Positions 1 through 11,945 of a stretch of 64,000 nucleotides of DNA are shown here, piece by piece. The notes under the pieces were generated by a model that did not search any database, was not told where the DNA came from, and worked only from the letters and a program-made list of their open reading frames with translations. Position 1 is the stretch's first letter. Every line of letters starts with the position of its first letter. The stretch comes from Camarhynchus parvulus (lineage: Eukaryota > Chordata > Aves > Passeriformes > Thraupidae), in the NCBI RefSeq assembly GCF_901933205.1, contig NC_044574.1, forward strand, positions 44,363,609 through 44,427,608, given 5' to 3'. A program made the position numbers and the translations under genes.

Positions 1-3000
1 CTTCCAACAAAACTATAAAAACAACAGTGTATCATAGTATCATTACAGGTATTAGTGAAAAAGTCAGGGTTCTCAAGTATCTCAGATGAGAGCACCACAT
101 GACAAGACTAGTTGCTACATCCTCCTTCCTTACTGATCACCACTTTGTGTCACAAATGTTTCTGCAGCCAGTCTAACAATTCTTTGCTGTTGCAAAACTA
201 TGGAAAAGCATTTCAAAATTAGCGACCAGGCTCCTCCCATCCGTCTCTGCCAAGGTAATGTAACACTGGAGAGAATATGTCCAGGTGCTTCAATTCTAGA
301 TGTTTTTTACAGCCACTGAACCTGTGCCTTGGGGTGAAAACATCTGAACACCTGAATAAGCAACTGCAAATTGAAGAAGAGGAACTAACCTTACACTCTA
401 TATAAAGTGCAAATTATTCCACACAGACATCAAGCCCATCTCCAGCACATTTCAGTTCCTACAGTACATACCTATCTGTAACCTGAGTCATTACTGCCAC
501 AAACTGATGCTCTATTCCTTCCAGGCAATATCAGCTGAAATTCAAACCACTGTTAAAATGCCACTACCAGCCAAGGACCAGCCAAGTACACCCAATTCAA
601 GACCTGAAACTTGAAAACCAGTTGGCTTCTGCTAGTTCTTGAAATCCTCTTTCATTCCATGTTCCAGCAGATCTCAAATGTAGCAGTTTTAATAAACATT
701 ATATGCAAAGTCCGTTTCTGTATATAAGCCTGTATTTTAGGGGTATCTGTCTTAGCAATGAATCAAAGACAATACCATTCTAACACAAGGGACTGCACAC
801 AAAGTATAATATAGATCAAAGATTATTAAATAGTCCACCTTTCCTGAAAACAGATTCCTTCAGAGCAACATGGCAAACTACATAGGCTAAATTTGTTCCA
901 TAAAAAAAATTAGTTACTATCTGCATTACAAATGCACTAATAAAAACTGCTAAAGAAAAATGTCCCATGCACTGTGAAAGCACAGCACTTTTTTCTAGAA
1001 AGCCCGTGGGAAGAATCCTTACGAATTTTCTCCTAAATTAAAAAAAAAAATCACCTCTGCTTAGCATGGTCTTTCTTAGAGCAGCAGAAAACTGGGATCC
1101 TACACACCATAGCTTGTGTATCACAGGAAGAAAAGAAAGTGAAGCGTTGTTGAAAAGGAGAGCCACCACTTCTTAAAAGCTCCCCAGCATTTAGTTTTAC
1201 ATTCACTTATTAGTGAATAGCTACACTCAGCCTGAACAAGAAAGTCAGCTGACTTCAGAGCCAGTCCTGCCCTCCGCCTGCCTCAGCCAGACTCACGGAC
1301 TGATCAGATCAGGCTCTTTACAAAAGCAGATACAAGGAAACAACCAAGCTTTAGATGTCTAGTTGTAACTGAGGGGATGCTCTCACTACAAATGAAATCA
1401 GGAGCTTGAAAACAGTTGCATTATGGATTGTAACTGAAGGACATATTCAATATTTGCAATACTTTATTCTAATATCCTCTGTTGTGGCATATGAAGTTCT
1501 GAGGTAAATGAAGTAGTAACAACTCCAACAAGGTGACCAGGTCTGTAGATTAAGAGCTAATCAAGAACAGAGCTTTTAACAGACAGTGCCCTGGGAATGA
1601 AGGATTTCAGTCTGAACGTGCCCCAAAGAAGTGCTACCAGAAAACAAAACAAAAATATAATTTCTTTCAATTCATCTTTCTATCCAGTGAGTACAACATT
1701 TAACAATGGCATCACTTAGAATCCTACTGAACATGTGGCATTCTTGAAACAATGCTCACTCAAGTTTTGCCGTTCCTCCTTTTATATTGATATTGCTCTA
1801 GAAATTTCTCATCCCTGCCCCAACATTTATGCAGAACCTGAGGCAGTGGAAATGGCAGAAACACAGGCATGGGCCATGGTTTGCATTTTTAACATCCAGT
1901 GTTTCTTCACAGCAAGTGTGGCTCTAATTCTCTTAATTAACATATTTGGTTGCAGTATACTTTAAACATCACTATTTTCTAATCCCCTCCTCAGACCTCA
2001 TAATGGAGTGCATTGCTGAGAATACAATGCAGGATGCTTAAAAAAATAAAATTCAAATATATCAGTGTGAACTTCTTAAAATAGCAGGACACAGCATACA
2101 CAAACATGCTATTGTCCTACACTGAAAAAGAAAACCACACAAAGGGTATGGGGCCATTGTTTCCTTCAAATAGAAGATACAGTTTAGGTATTCAGAAAAT
2201 ACTCTGACTCTTCCATGAACTGCTGGTGGTAAAACCAGCTGTTAGAATGTAATACTAACACTGCATTTAAGAAAACTTTCACTGTGCGTCTAATATTTCA
2301 AAATAGGGCATATGGGGAACTAAAGACTTATTTTGTTAGCAGGTAAGACAACGAGTCTTATCTCTGAGTGTGTCTGAAGCCTCAGTTGTGTGTACTATTA
2401 CCTGCTGTTGAATGAAAGATCCTTGGACTACATTTGATTCCATTATGCACTGAACATGACCCCTCTCCCCCCCACTTTCACTAATGGAAGAATTCTGTTT
2501 AATTCAGAATTTGTCCTAATGCAACAGCCTAAAAACCAAATTCACATGCTCCCAAAAATATTGTTTTTAAAGGCAGCATCAGAAATGGGGCAAGAAAATC
2601 TTAAGAAGCACTAAAAAAATAAAGTTTTCCTTAACATTGTTTTCTGCCTTCAAACAGAAGGCACCTAAGTTTGAAAGGGACATTTTGTCCTTTGTTATCT
2701 TTAAATCTCACTCTAAAAAATCTTTTCCAGACAAGCGATTAGGTTCTGTTCAGTTGCAAGATGAATCATTAGCAAAAACCAAAATCAAACCATTTTCTAG
2801 CAAAGAATGACGTCAACATGGGCACTGCTACTATGAAGTCATTAGCTCAGTATCATTAAATAAGCACTGACCTTACATTTCACACTAGTAAAGCCCTAAA
2901 ATAGCACTGCTGCAGTCAGCGTATTTCAGGCAGAAGCTTTGTTTAGCAAAACTAAACTTCACTGATGACTGAACTAGTGCTGAATGCCCTTTAAACGTAA

Positions 3001-5647
3001 ATGTTGCCAAAAGCAGATCACACATAGTATTATTGTTTTAGAGACAATAGTTAAAACCTATTCTCTGCCCTTTTGTAATCCACTACAACATCAGGAGGAG
3101 GAAGCTCCCTTCAGCATTACCATTCTCATTGCTTTTATGACTGACAAATTTGTTTGTGAAATGGTGGGCAATTGTTCTCAAAACGATACTAAAGGTACAG
3201 CACACGGAGAATCTGCAACTTCAGTGAGAAATTAGTTCAACTACCTTCCAACCCACACTCCAGAGAAACATAAGTGAGCAGAGAGGCAACTGGGGCTGCA
3301 CCACGTTGTCCTAGCACCACAAAAACCCAACACATTATGACTGTAAAATGAGAATGTGTGTTAGAACTGAAGGGGCTCTCAAAACCTTAACTACTTCCTT
3401 CTCTCTGGTATGTGCTATGACACATTTTTGGTTACCTGAATTATGAATTACAGGTTGGACTTTTTCCTTCAAATGGACCCCCAACTAAAACATGCTAATG
3501 AGAGCAATTTAATTTGTTCTTAGTGTAAAATGCCAGTTGTAATTTATTGCAGCCCTTCCAGAACCTGTCCTGAAAAAAAGACAGTCTGTGTCCTTGCACT
3601 TTACTGCACTTTTAAGAGGGCCATTTAAGTGCCTCAAACTTTAAAACCAAAATAAATTCAATGAGTTGGTGCTATTTTGGGAGGAAATGAGATGACTTTA
3701 AAAGATTCAGCAACCTCCACAGATAGAAAACTGAAGCACAAAGATATTAGATGTTTATAGAGTCCCCCTCATTTCTAAGTACCTAGTTCAAATCAGGCCT
3801 AGGGCCTGAACTTTTTCAGTGGTATTAGGGCATCTGCAATTCTCTTTAGCTTCAGATGGAGCTTTAAATGCCCACCAGTTCCACAAATCAGGCCCTTGTT
3901 TCAAGCTGAATACCTGAAAAACGAAGCACAAACAATTAACTGGTCACTAATGGAAACGGTGTAAACTGACTTATTTAACATCACCCAGAAATTCTGGGAA
4001 GCTTTTCATTTAAGAAGACACAATTCCCCAGATTACACAGCCCACTACCACAAAGCCAAATTCTTTTCCCCAGGTCTGTAGCTCATTTGTGATTGACTTT
4101 GCTAATTTCCACAGTGAATGAAACAAGTGTCCTACAGACAATAGCCTAATTAGCCATCTATTTCTTGCACAGAATACTTCATCATGGTGGTTATGTAGTG
4201 GCAGTCCTACTTAAAAAAAAAAAACAAAAACAAAACAAATGCTCAAAACAAGTCAGATTTTTTTCCTGAAAACCACTTTAACTCTTTGAGATATAAGATG
4301 ATAACAAGCTGTGTGAAGCAGATGAAGCTATTTGCTCTCCTTGGTGAAAGAAGCTGAATTGAAATCCTCTGCCTCCTGACCAACACAGATTATAAAAAGC
4401 TCCAAGTATTTTCATGCATGTCATGTTTTCAAGCCACAGAGATTTAGGGGAATATGGCAACATCCATGCTGTCTTGCAGGAGAAAAAACTAACACTTGGA
4501 AAAATTAAACATCAATTAAAAAAGAAAATCACCAGTGAACTCTTCATTTATTGTTTGCATGTAAGAAGAAGTCAGGAGATTAAAGGCCCAAAAATGTTCA
4601 CTGCATCTCCTCATGGCAACTTCCAGTCAAGATTCAGCCTAATACTTCCACTGCAGAAATGGCAAATGCTGAGGCCTTTAAGTGGTACAGGGCACTGAAG
4701 TTGTTCCTGTGCTCCTTGCACAGCACAAACCACGTAAGTGAGAACCAGAGCAATGCAACAAGTCCCTGCTGCACCCAAAGGTGTTTTGAGCTGACTTCTG
4801 GCACTCTGTGACAGAATCCTCCAAGACAGGTAACAGTTCCACATACACTGAAACCTTACTGCTGTTCCTTTGAAACAATGATTTCTAAACACTTTTTGCT
4901 AAAAGGTTGCTAAATATTTTTTTGTTTTAGTACTAAATAGTCAGGAGAGCTAATTGGGTCTTGGGGGTGCCACATATTCTATTTTCTCTAGCAAAGGTAA
5001 ACCCGTGTGCAATTCCTACGTGGCTGCAGTACACCCAAAAGAGAACCAAACCCAAGAGAACCCAAACCACAAGTATATTAGAGAATGAAGACACGGACCA
5101 CAAATATATTACGAGAATGAAGACACGGTCCACTCTGGAGCTGCAGCTCTCATTGCAAGCTGGCAGAGAGAGGTGATTCACAGTGACAGAAAAGAAGCCA
5201 ACCCAGCCTGTCTCGGCCTGGGGCCTGAGATGTCCTTATGTTAATCGGGGCTAAGCCTCGTCTGTACGGCTGCGCTTTTACTGATGGCTGTAGGGAGGAG
5301 AGGAAATGCAGGCGAGGAGCTGGGTCGGCCCTGGGAGATCCCCGCTGGCACCGGGGGAGGTAAACCCACTCCTCCGCAGCGCCTGACGCCAGAGTCATGC
5401 ACGGCGGGGGAAGGCACCTGCCCTGAGCCCTGCTCCTGGGCACACACTCTGGCCTCCTCTCCCAGCCGAGCCGCGCACCCCGCCGGAGCCCCCGGGCTGC
5501 CTCTGGGGCCGGCTCCCGCTCGCCTCGGCCCGCACGGTCCCCCCGGGTCAGGCCCCCCTGCGCCCGCCCTCCTGCGGGCCCCGCGGACCGTGCGGGCTCG
5601 TCCCGACGGAGCCGGGCAGCGGGAGCGGGGAGGGGGCCGGGCTTCAC
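1..5647 (-). other. DNAJB14: DNAJB14 intron 1 (left part)
   Basis: No further DNAJB14 exon is recognisable down to position 1, so this is the 5' part of a long first intron. The DNA is AT-rich and unremarkable between 1 and about 5000, then becomes GC-rich near the promoter. Short frames here show no protein similarity I recognise. A local tandem duplication of about 31 bp lies at 5066-5128. Confidence 0.65.
5066..5128. repeat. tandem duplication, two copies of about 31-32 bp
   Basis: Two adjacent copies (5066-5096 and 5097-5128) begin ACCACAA and end GAATGAAGACACGG. They differ by a substitution and a one-base insertion. It is a small local duplication inside the DNAJB14 intron, with no function implied. 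Confidence 0.8.
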
Positions 5648-5780
5648 CTCGGGCCGTCTCGGTCGGGTAGAGCTTCTGCGCCTTGTTCAGGAAGCGGAGG
5701 GCGCGGTCGCGGTTCCCGGCCTCCAGCGCCTCCCGCGCGATCCCGATGCACTTCTCGGCCTCGTCCCGGTTCCCCTCCAT
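5648..5780 (-). CDS. DNAJB14: DNAJB14, first coding exon (partial gene)
   Basis: The exon starts at the ATG at 5780-5778 and reads [20 protein letters not shown], then a stretch ending KLYPTETAR. This is the N-terminus of the DNAJB12/DNAJB14 family; the opening [11 protein letters not shown] favours DNAJB14 over DNAJB12. It encodes 44 residues plus one base and ends at a consensus donor (CCGAG|GTGAAG), where the human protein also continues with Ala. Family knowledge: DNAJB14 is an ER-membrane Hsp40 with a cytosolic J domain that works with Hsc70 in ER protein quality control. The J domain and the membrane segment lie in later exons outside the window. The gene runs toward coordinate 1 with H2AZ1 directly upstream on the same strand, as in human. 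Reading through the donor gives a longer frame (to 5241) that is intronic. Exon identity is strong; only the exact transcription start is unknown. Confidence 0.92.
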
Positions 5781-6000
5781 GGGCTTCTCCTTCCGCCGCC
5801 TCCGCCCGCCGGAGCGCAGAGAGAAGGGGCCCGAAGCCAGAGCGGAGGCGGGCGGGGCGGAGGCGCCGAGAGCGGCGCGGGGCGTCAGGCGGGGCCGCGC
5901 TCACTCCGCAGGGCTCATCCCGCCGCTGCCCCGGCGCTGCCGCAGCCCCAGCGCGGCGCTCGCACCGGCGCCAGCCCGGCCGCCCCTTCCGGGCCCCGCC

Positions 6001-6010
6001 GCGCATGCGC
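6001..6010. promoter_or_regulatory. NRF1-type palindrome
   Basis: An exact GCGCATGCGC palindrome in the CpG-rich region upstream of DNAJB14. NRF1 is known to bind this core in housekeeping promoters; binding here is inferred. Confidence 0.55.
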
Positions 6011-6340
6011 CGCCCCGCCCGCCCGGGGCGCCGCCGCTGCCCGGCCTGGAGCGGCTGGAAGGGCCGGGAGCGCTGGGATCGTCCCGGCCGGGAGCGCAGC
6101 CGCCCTCACGGCCGGCCCCGCGGGGAAGCCGGCTGCGATGGAAAAGTACCGTACGCGCTGCCGCAGCACTGCGGCCCCGCACGGTGCCACCGCTTCCCGT
6201 GCCCGACTCTGCCTCACGGTACTCATTAGCAGCTGGCACCGGCTGACTGTAATTAGTGACAGCAGTTCCAGCCCGCAAGGACTGCTGTGCCGCCAAGGCA
6301 GCGCTCGGGTGCTGGTCCAGGGAAGCAGCGCAGCGCCAGA

Positions 6341-7160
6341 GGAGTGCAGCTAGCACAGGTCTCACCGGCGTCTCCATCTAGGTCACCGCCTCCCAGCTAC
6401 AGTGCTGCAGCAGAGATTACTGCCTCCAAGAGCTTAGGGAAGCACGAGAGCCTGTTCTCAGCAGAACCAAGTCTATTTGCAGTATTTCACTGCTGACTGC
6501 GGTTCTGGACGGCAGGGAGCTTGCTACTCCCAGACACACGCAGTAACCATGCCCCTCTGCCTTAACAAAAGGTTTTCCCTTACAACAGACAGGGCTTTGC
6601 TATATGAAATGAACTAGTAGAGTGGGGGGCAGCTGAAGGTGTGCCCAGACCCCCTATAATCCTCTGCTACTGAGGATTCTACTGCATGGCACAATTTAAA
6701 AGGTGCTGCAGTACAGTCCCTGTTTTCGTGGATGTCTGTCCAAAGCTTTTACAAGCTGAAACAGTTCAGAGAGGCCCTAACACGAAATTATGTGAAGCAT
6801 GGAATTTCAATATCCCTTCAGCTTTATCTTACCCTCCTCCATGACAGACCCTCTCCCTCTATGAAGGCTGACACGAGTAAAACTGGCCTTAAATAACATC
6901 AGCCTTTTATGTGTCCTGCTGAAGACAACTTCAGCACACGACACAGCAGGTTCAGTTAGGAAGAGTGTAACTTTACAGGACAAAGCCCTGTGCCCTTTCC
7001 CTACATGGTATTTACTGACTGCAGTATTCTTAGGCTGTATTTCAAGATGCCCCAAGCCCACCAGGAAGGGTTGTCAGTTACATGCTCTTGGAACAACTTC
7101 AAGAGCTGCACAGTAGAGACCAGACTTTCCAGCTAATGACAAAGAGACAAATCAGTCCTG
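6341..7160. other. spacer between H2AZ1 3' end and DNAJB14 promoter
   Basis: About 0.8 kb of ordinary sequence with no supported exon or repeat. It separates the H2AZ1 poly(A) site from the DNAJB14 CpG region, matching the short spacing of these two genes in human. Confidence 0.6.
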
Positions 7161-7168
7161 ACATAACA

Positions 7169-7174
7169 TTTATT
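7169..7174 (-). terminator. H2AZ1: H2AZ1 polyadenylation signal
   Basis: TTTATT on the plus strand is AATAAA on the minus strand, about 315 nt beyond the stop codon at 7490-7488. This defines a 3' UTR from 7487 to about 7150. H2A.Z mRNAs are polyadenylated, unlike replication-dependent histone mRNAs, and I see no histone stem-loop. Confidence 0.85.
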
Positions 7175-7487
7175 GAGTATTTCCACTCTAGTAGATGAAA
7201 AGTCTGTACAAAACCAAACATTTCCTTTACTTAAACCAATCTAAAAACAGTCAGCTCAATTACAACCCACTACAAACACAATAGCTTCTTTGAAGCCATG
7301 GTAACACTTAAATATGGTTAAGACTTCAACGCAGAAATTTGGTTTGTTAGAAAGCTCAAGGGAGCTTTAGCTTCTCAAAGTTAAAAAAAGGCAAAATCGT
7401 GTTTCACAGATACAGTCCACTGGAATCACCAACACTGGACAAATTAAGTACTTCAAGTCCTGAGATAACAAGGAAGCCTGGTATCCT

Positions 7488-9167
7488 TTAGACAGTCTTC
7501 TGCTGTCCTTTCTTGCCAATGAGGGACTTGTGGATATGTGGTATTACACCTAAAAAAGAACAACAGTTAAGACCATGCTATTTTTCTTCAACAATTTTCC
7601 TAAACTTCATGCTTCAAATAAAATGACGACACTAACTAACTTCAAGTCTGTGACAGTTCATGCCACCCAAGCACCCATAAACAGCAAGCACTGACATACC
7701 ACCACCAGCAATTGTTGCCTTGATCAGAGAATCCAGCTCTTCATCTCCTCTGATGGCAAGCTGCAGGTGACGGGGAGTGATACGTTTCACCTTCAAGTCT
7801 TTGGATGCATTTCCTGCCAGCTCAAGGACCTGAAAAAAGACCATTTTTCAATAGTTACACAATCAAGTGAGACCAACAGCACACTCTTAGCTGTTCAATT
7901 CTCTGCTCCAAATACAGTGTCACTACTAGCAACAACAAGACAGCAAACAATGTCTCTTTTCAAGGGGTTCCTCCTTTGGAGCTCTGCATTTGGTTTTCCC
8001 AATGACAGAGTAAGTGTTCTACAGCAGATATGACATACTGTAAAGGCCCATTCTCAAAGTTATTTCACATTCTGCATTTTTCCTACAAGGCACACTGCAG
8101 GATCTGCATGAAATGCAGAGGAGTGCTATTTCATGGTTTTTTGCTCTTTGAGACACTTTAAAAGTATCTCAAAGCACATGAAGAGTTCACACCCCAGCCC
8201 ATACTGTCAAATACAGTAGGCACTGGTCATTACACCTTTTGGGGACTGACCAACTTGCTGGCACCCCTTGCAGGCATTTACCTCAGCTGTCAGGTACTCC
8301 AGGATTGCAGCACTGTACACAGCAGCTGTGGCTCCTACACGCCCATGGCTGGTTGTCCTGGACTTCAGGTGCCGATGGATGCGGCCAACAGGGAACTGCA
8401 AAATAACAGAAGTATGAACCGGCTGTGACGACAGAAAGGCTCTGCACAAAACCACATTGTGGGCAGCAAAATCCCAGTGGCAGAAGCACGGGCTGCATTT
8501 CAGAACTTGAGAATCCAGTTAAGACAGTGTATGCCAAACTCACATCAGCTACTTTCACGATTCCCAGCAATGGCCACAAGGGAATTGCTTTCCTCCCTGC
8601 ATAGATATGCTCATTAGCACACACTGGCCGGGTGTGCTAACGTCTGGTTCACGATCCTTACATCATTCCAGACAGAGTGTGAAGGTTTCACACTGCACAG
8701 ACAAACCAACAGATGGAAGACCCGCCTGACTTTCAGTCACGCACACCTCAGCCCCTGCTCACCTGCAATCCAGCCCGTTGGGAACGGGACACTGCTTTGG
8801 TCTTGGTCTTCCCGGAGTCCTTCCCAGCTTTCCCACCAGCCTGGAAATGCCGAGAGAAGAGCAGACGCTGACGTCTCCCACCGCGCATGCGCCCCGCCCC
8901 TCCACCACCCCTCCCCCCGTCCCCGCGCAGAGCCACCCGCGCGCGCGCCGCACGCCGCACCGCGCGGCACAGGCCGCTCCCCGCGCGCATGCGCGGCCCC
9001 CGCACCCCGTTCCCGGGGAGCCACTGCGCGTGCGACCACCCCCCAGCCGCCCCCACCCCCCCCCCGCCGAGCCCGCGCGCGTTCCCCCCCACCGTCAGCA
9101 GCACAGAACCCGCCCGGCCCCAGCCGCCCCCGCCCGCCCCCCAAGCGCCCCCGCCGTTCCTCACCAT
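7488..9167 (-). CDS. H2AZ1: histone variant H2A.Z, five coding exons
   Basis: Coding exons on the minus strand are 9165-9167 (ATG only), 8763-8840, 8282-8395, 7700-7829 and 7488-7549. They sum to 387 nt and 128 residues, the normal H2A.Z length, and every junction is canonical GT-AG. The protein starts [12 protein letters not shown], then has the histone-fold stretches [19 protein letters not shown] and [20 protein letters not shown], and ends in the H2A.Z-specific tail [10 protein letters not shown]2A.Z replaces H2A in nucleosomes at promoters and is loaded by SRCAP/p400 complexes. The N-terminal exon reads GKTKTKAV, where I recall human having GKAKTKAV, so Ala13 is Thr here. The KTV end and KTKTK stretch fit H2AZ1 rather than H2AZ2. 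Position next to DNAJB14 supports the assignment. The gene has introns, so it is not a processed copy. Confidence 0.98.
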
Positions 9168-9305
9168 AGCGAACCGGAGCGCAGTGCCGCGCAGGGGAAG
9201 GCTGAAGCAGAGAGCGTCCCGCACGCACCGAGCCCAGACGACACCACCGACCAGTACCGACCCGCCGCGATTCAAACTGCGCCCACTCCCGCCTTCCCCC
9301 GGCCC

Positions 9306-9311
9306 TTTATA
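9306..9311 (-). promoter_or_regulatory. H2AZ1: H2AZ1 TATA box
   Basis: The minus strand reads GGATATAAAGGG with TATAAA at 9311-9306, about 140 nt upstream of the ATG. That predicts transcription start near 9280 and a 5' UTR of about 110 nt. A TATA box with CCAAT boxes is the known architecture of vertebrate H2A.Z promoters. Confidence 0.8.
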
Positions 9312-9356
9312 TCCGCACCGCGCGGCCGCATCCGGGAACCCCGGCCTCGCCGCCAG

Positions 9357-9403
9357 CCAATGGCCGCGGGCGGGGCGGCCGCTCTACCCCAGCGACAACC
9401 AAT
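9357..9403 (-). promoter_or_regulatory. H2AZ1: pair of inverted CCAAT boxes, H2AZ1 promoter
   Basis: CCAAT occurs on the plus strand at 9357-9361 and 9399-9403, so both are ATTGG in the direction of H2AZ1 transcription. They lie about 50 and 90 bp upstream of the TATA box, each followed by GGC. Spaced inverted CCAAT boxes are classic NF-Y sites of cell-cycle promoters. GC boxes lie between and around them. Confidence 0.75.
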
Positions 9404-11862
9404 GGCGAGCTGGGGCGGGGCCGGGCGCGCGACGCGGGGGGCCGGGGAGGCCCCGCCTCCCCGGACAGAGACAGCGCGGGGGGGCGGGATGGCGGTGGGG
9501 GTGTCTCGGTCGTGTCGCCCGCGGTGTGGGGGCTTCGGCCTGCTCTGGGGCTGGGGCTCCATGCGATCACCGGCGGGAGAGACCCTGCCCAGAGTCACTC
9601 CACTCATTTTCGCGGGGCTCTGTGTCGCCAGGTCCCGCTCCGAGCCTCGCCTGTGTGCTCAGATGGCTCCAGAGCCGCCGCACTGCCCGCGAAGCTTTCT
9701 TTCCATAATGGAGTTAATTGGCTTTGTGTGCAAAACGCCTCAGGAGCAGCCTGGAGGAGATCATGTGCGGGTTTGGGATGAGGAGCTATTACACTGCCTT
9801 AGCGAGGACACGAGGCTGCTCAGGGGCGTCGAATAAAGCTCCCATCAGCTCCTCAAGATTGCGGCCGTGAGAAGTGCCAACGACTACACACATGCTCTGA
9901 TTTTTATTTTTACCTCTGTTGTAGGCAGGGGATGTGCCAATACCTCGGGCCACCCAGCCTCAGACCCCTTTGTGTCACCGGATATTTCACAAACTACAGT
10001 TAAAAGCAGTTTATCATTAATTCTGTTCCAAATGTAACAATTAACACAGTACAAATTTCCACACCTTGGGCACTTCAAATCCCTGTGTTTCCCTAAAATG
10101 AAGCCATAACCCACTTATTTTTTCAGGGTGCCATTTTCAGTATGTTACCATTGAATCTCAGAGCTCGGCTGAGAGTGTTCTTGGTTAATCCTATATTTTC
10201 AGCTTCAAAAAAGTAACAATTCGCTGTGCTCTTCCAGAACACTGTAAGTCTGTGTTATCTGAGAGATTTGCTGTTCATCTGTGAGTATGCCATGAGCTCA
10301 GGGAGAAACCTTGGCCTTTAGATGGCTGAATAGCTCTTTAGAGGGAAGACAAGCTGGATCTGTCATGCACTTTAACCTGATCACAAACCCACCACTTGGG
10401 CAGGTGTAGCTTCTATTTCCTCTCCCTTGATATTGAAGAGTCCTGAGCACAATGAATACTCTTACAGCCAGATGTTAAATGGCAGGTAGAGCTGACACCA
10501 TAAAGTCCTCATGAGGATGCTCTCCACACCATAACTTTTCCCCTTTATTCAGGTCTACAACAACCAAACTACTTCGAGCTCTAAGACAGGAGGATATGTC
10601 CCTAGAGCTTCACTTAAAGGTCTTTAGAGCTGTTCACACAAGTAGGAAAGATTTAAAACTTTGCGGCTCTTCTTCTCCAGTGTCTGACTGCAAATGCTTG
10701 GTCCCCTGGCTATGAAGGACAGCCTAAGGCCGCATCATCAATGCCTGCAACCCCCTGTTTCAGTTCGGGCTTCTAGTCCCAGCTGCTGTTGCCTCCGGGT
10801 GGGGAGACCTACTTCCAGGCACAGGCACAGAGAGGCAGGACTGAATTGAGAGCAGGCACTCCTACATGCAGGGATCTGGCAGTTTGTTTTTATGTAACTG
10901 TCTGGTGCTTCTGTCTATTTGAAGCATCAGTTGTTTATACTCTCCTTCAGCTAGAAAAAAAAAGAGGGTTTGAACAATTTTGGGAGGGGGGGGCGTTAAG
11001 TTTAAAAACAAGCCTCAAGGTTTTACAAAAACCCCCAGAACTTAAGATTTCGTTCAACATGCTGTTTAAAAACTATTTGTGTGCAAAATCAAGGATCCAT
11101 GTGCCCTTTACCTTGCAGGAAAAGAGAAGCAAGTTGCAGGCCATAATACCCCTGTGGAACATCATTCACAATGTAGGAAGAAACAAAAAAAATATTTTTC
11201 TCTGTTTTCTGTCCACAGAAGTGCTAGGAAGGCAAAAGTAACAAAAAGGCCTTCTATCAGATGGAGATATCCCTGCCACAGACATTCCCTGTTTCACACA
11301 TTAACTTTCCTCACAGCTCACTTGGCTGCTTGGAGCTCCTTCCAGCTGGGATTACCAGGCAAGGCAGCTTAACACCAAAGGTTAAGCCAAAGCAAGGATA
11401 TTTTTTACCATCCAGATCAGGTTAGGGACGTGTCAGGTAGAGTACATGAAACCAGCCTCAGGTCGACTCATGCTGGCTAACAAGACACTCTCATGAGGAT
11501 AACCTGAACTCCTCTCTCTGCTATTTAAAGAGATAAATTGAAACAAACTTAGGTACTCAGGAACAATCCCAAAGCAACTTCAGACCCAGTTGTGAGCACA
11601 AATAACTCAACCTCAATCCCACATGCACAAAAGGAGCCAAAGGGAGCATTTACCACCTCCAAGTTCCTAATGATATTTATAATGATATTTGTACTGAAAG
11701 CCTATCCCCACGTGCCTTACCTTTGGAGGTCACAGTGGTGAAGGCCTTTTCATCATTTACCCAGCTCTTGTGCCCCTGCTTTTTTACTGTGGAGTTTTTC
11801 TGATGCTTCTCATTGTTGATGTTGTGTGGGCTGTCTGTGCTGGGCAGGCTGTGTCTGAGCTG

Positions 11863-11945
11863 CTTCTGCTGCAGTCCATCACACACAGCCCAGCATCCAG
11901 GCTGCTGCAGTCCATCACACACACAGCCCAGCATCCAGGCTGCTG
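11863..11945. repeat. tandem repeat, two copies of about 37 bp
   Basis: Two adjacent near-identical copies contain GCTGCAGTCCATCACACACA and then GCCCAGCATCCAGG; the second has an extra CA. A minor minisatellite with no coding content. Confidence 0.75.

Larger units (their letters stand above)
5370..6340. promoter_or_regulatory. DNAJB14: CpG-rich DNAJB14 promoter region
   Basis: CpG-dense DNA spans the first exon and its upstream flank, with several GC boxes, for example around 6011-6025. A perfect palindromic NRF1-type site, GCGCATGCGC, is at 6001-6010, about 220 bp upstream of the ATG. No TATA box is evident, in keeping with a housekeeping CpG-island promoter. The long open frames on both strands here follow from GC richness and are not genes. 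Confidence 0.75.
8870..9560. promoter_or_regulatory. H2AZ1: CpG-rich H2AZ1 promoter and intron 1
   Basis: CpG-dense DNA covers H2AZ1 intron 1, exon 1 and the promoter. Two exact NRF1-type palindromes (GCGCATGCGC) lie in intron 1 at 8883-8892 and 8985-8994, downstream of the start site. The long plus-strand frames here (such as 8778-9836) are compositional shadows opposite H2AZ1. Confidence 0.75.

Noticed and set aside
5241..6377. Several 100-190 codon frames on both strands around the DNAJB14 promoter
   Set aside because: Only the first 44 codons of the minus-strand frame are exon; the rest reads through a splice donor or is CpG-island shadow.
8778..9836. 352-codon plus-strand frame
   Set aside because: It lies opposite H2AZ1 exons 1 and 2 and the CpG-rich promoter; Pro/Arg/Ala-rich composition is typical of a GC-rich shadow frame.
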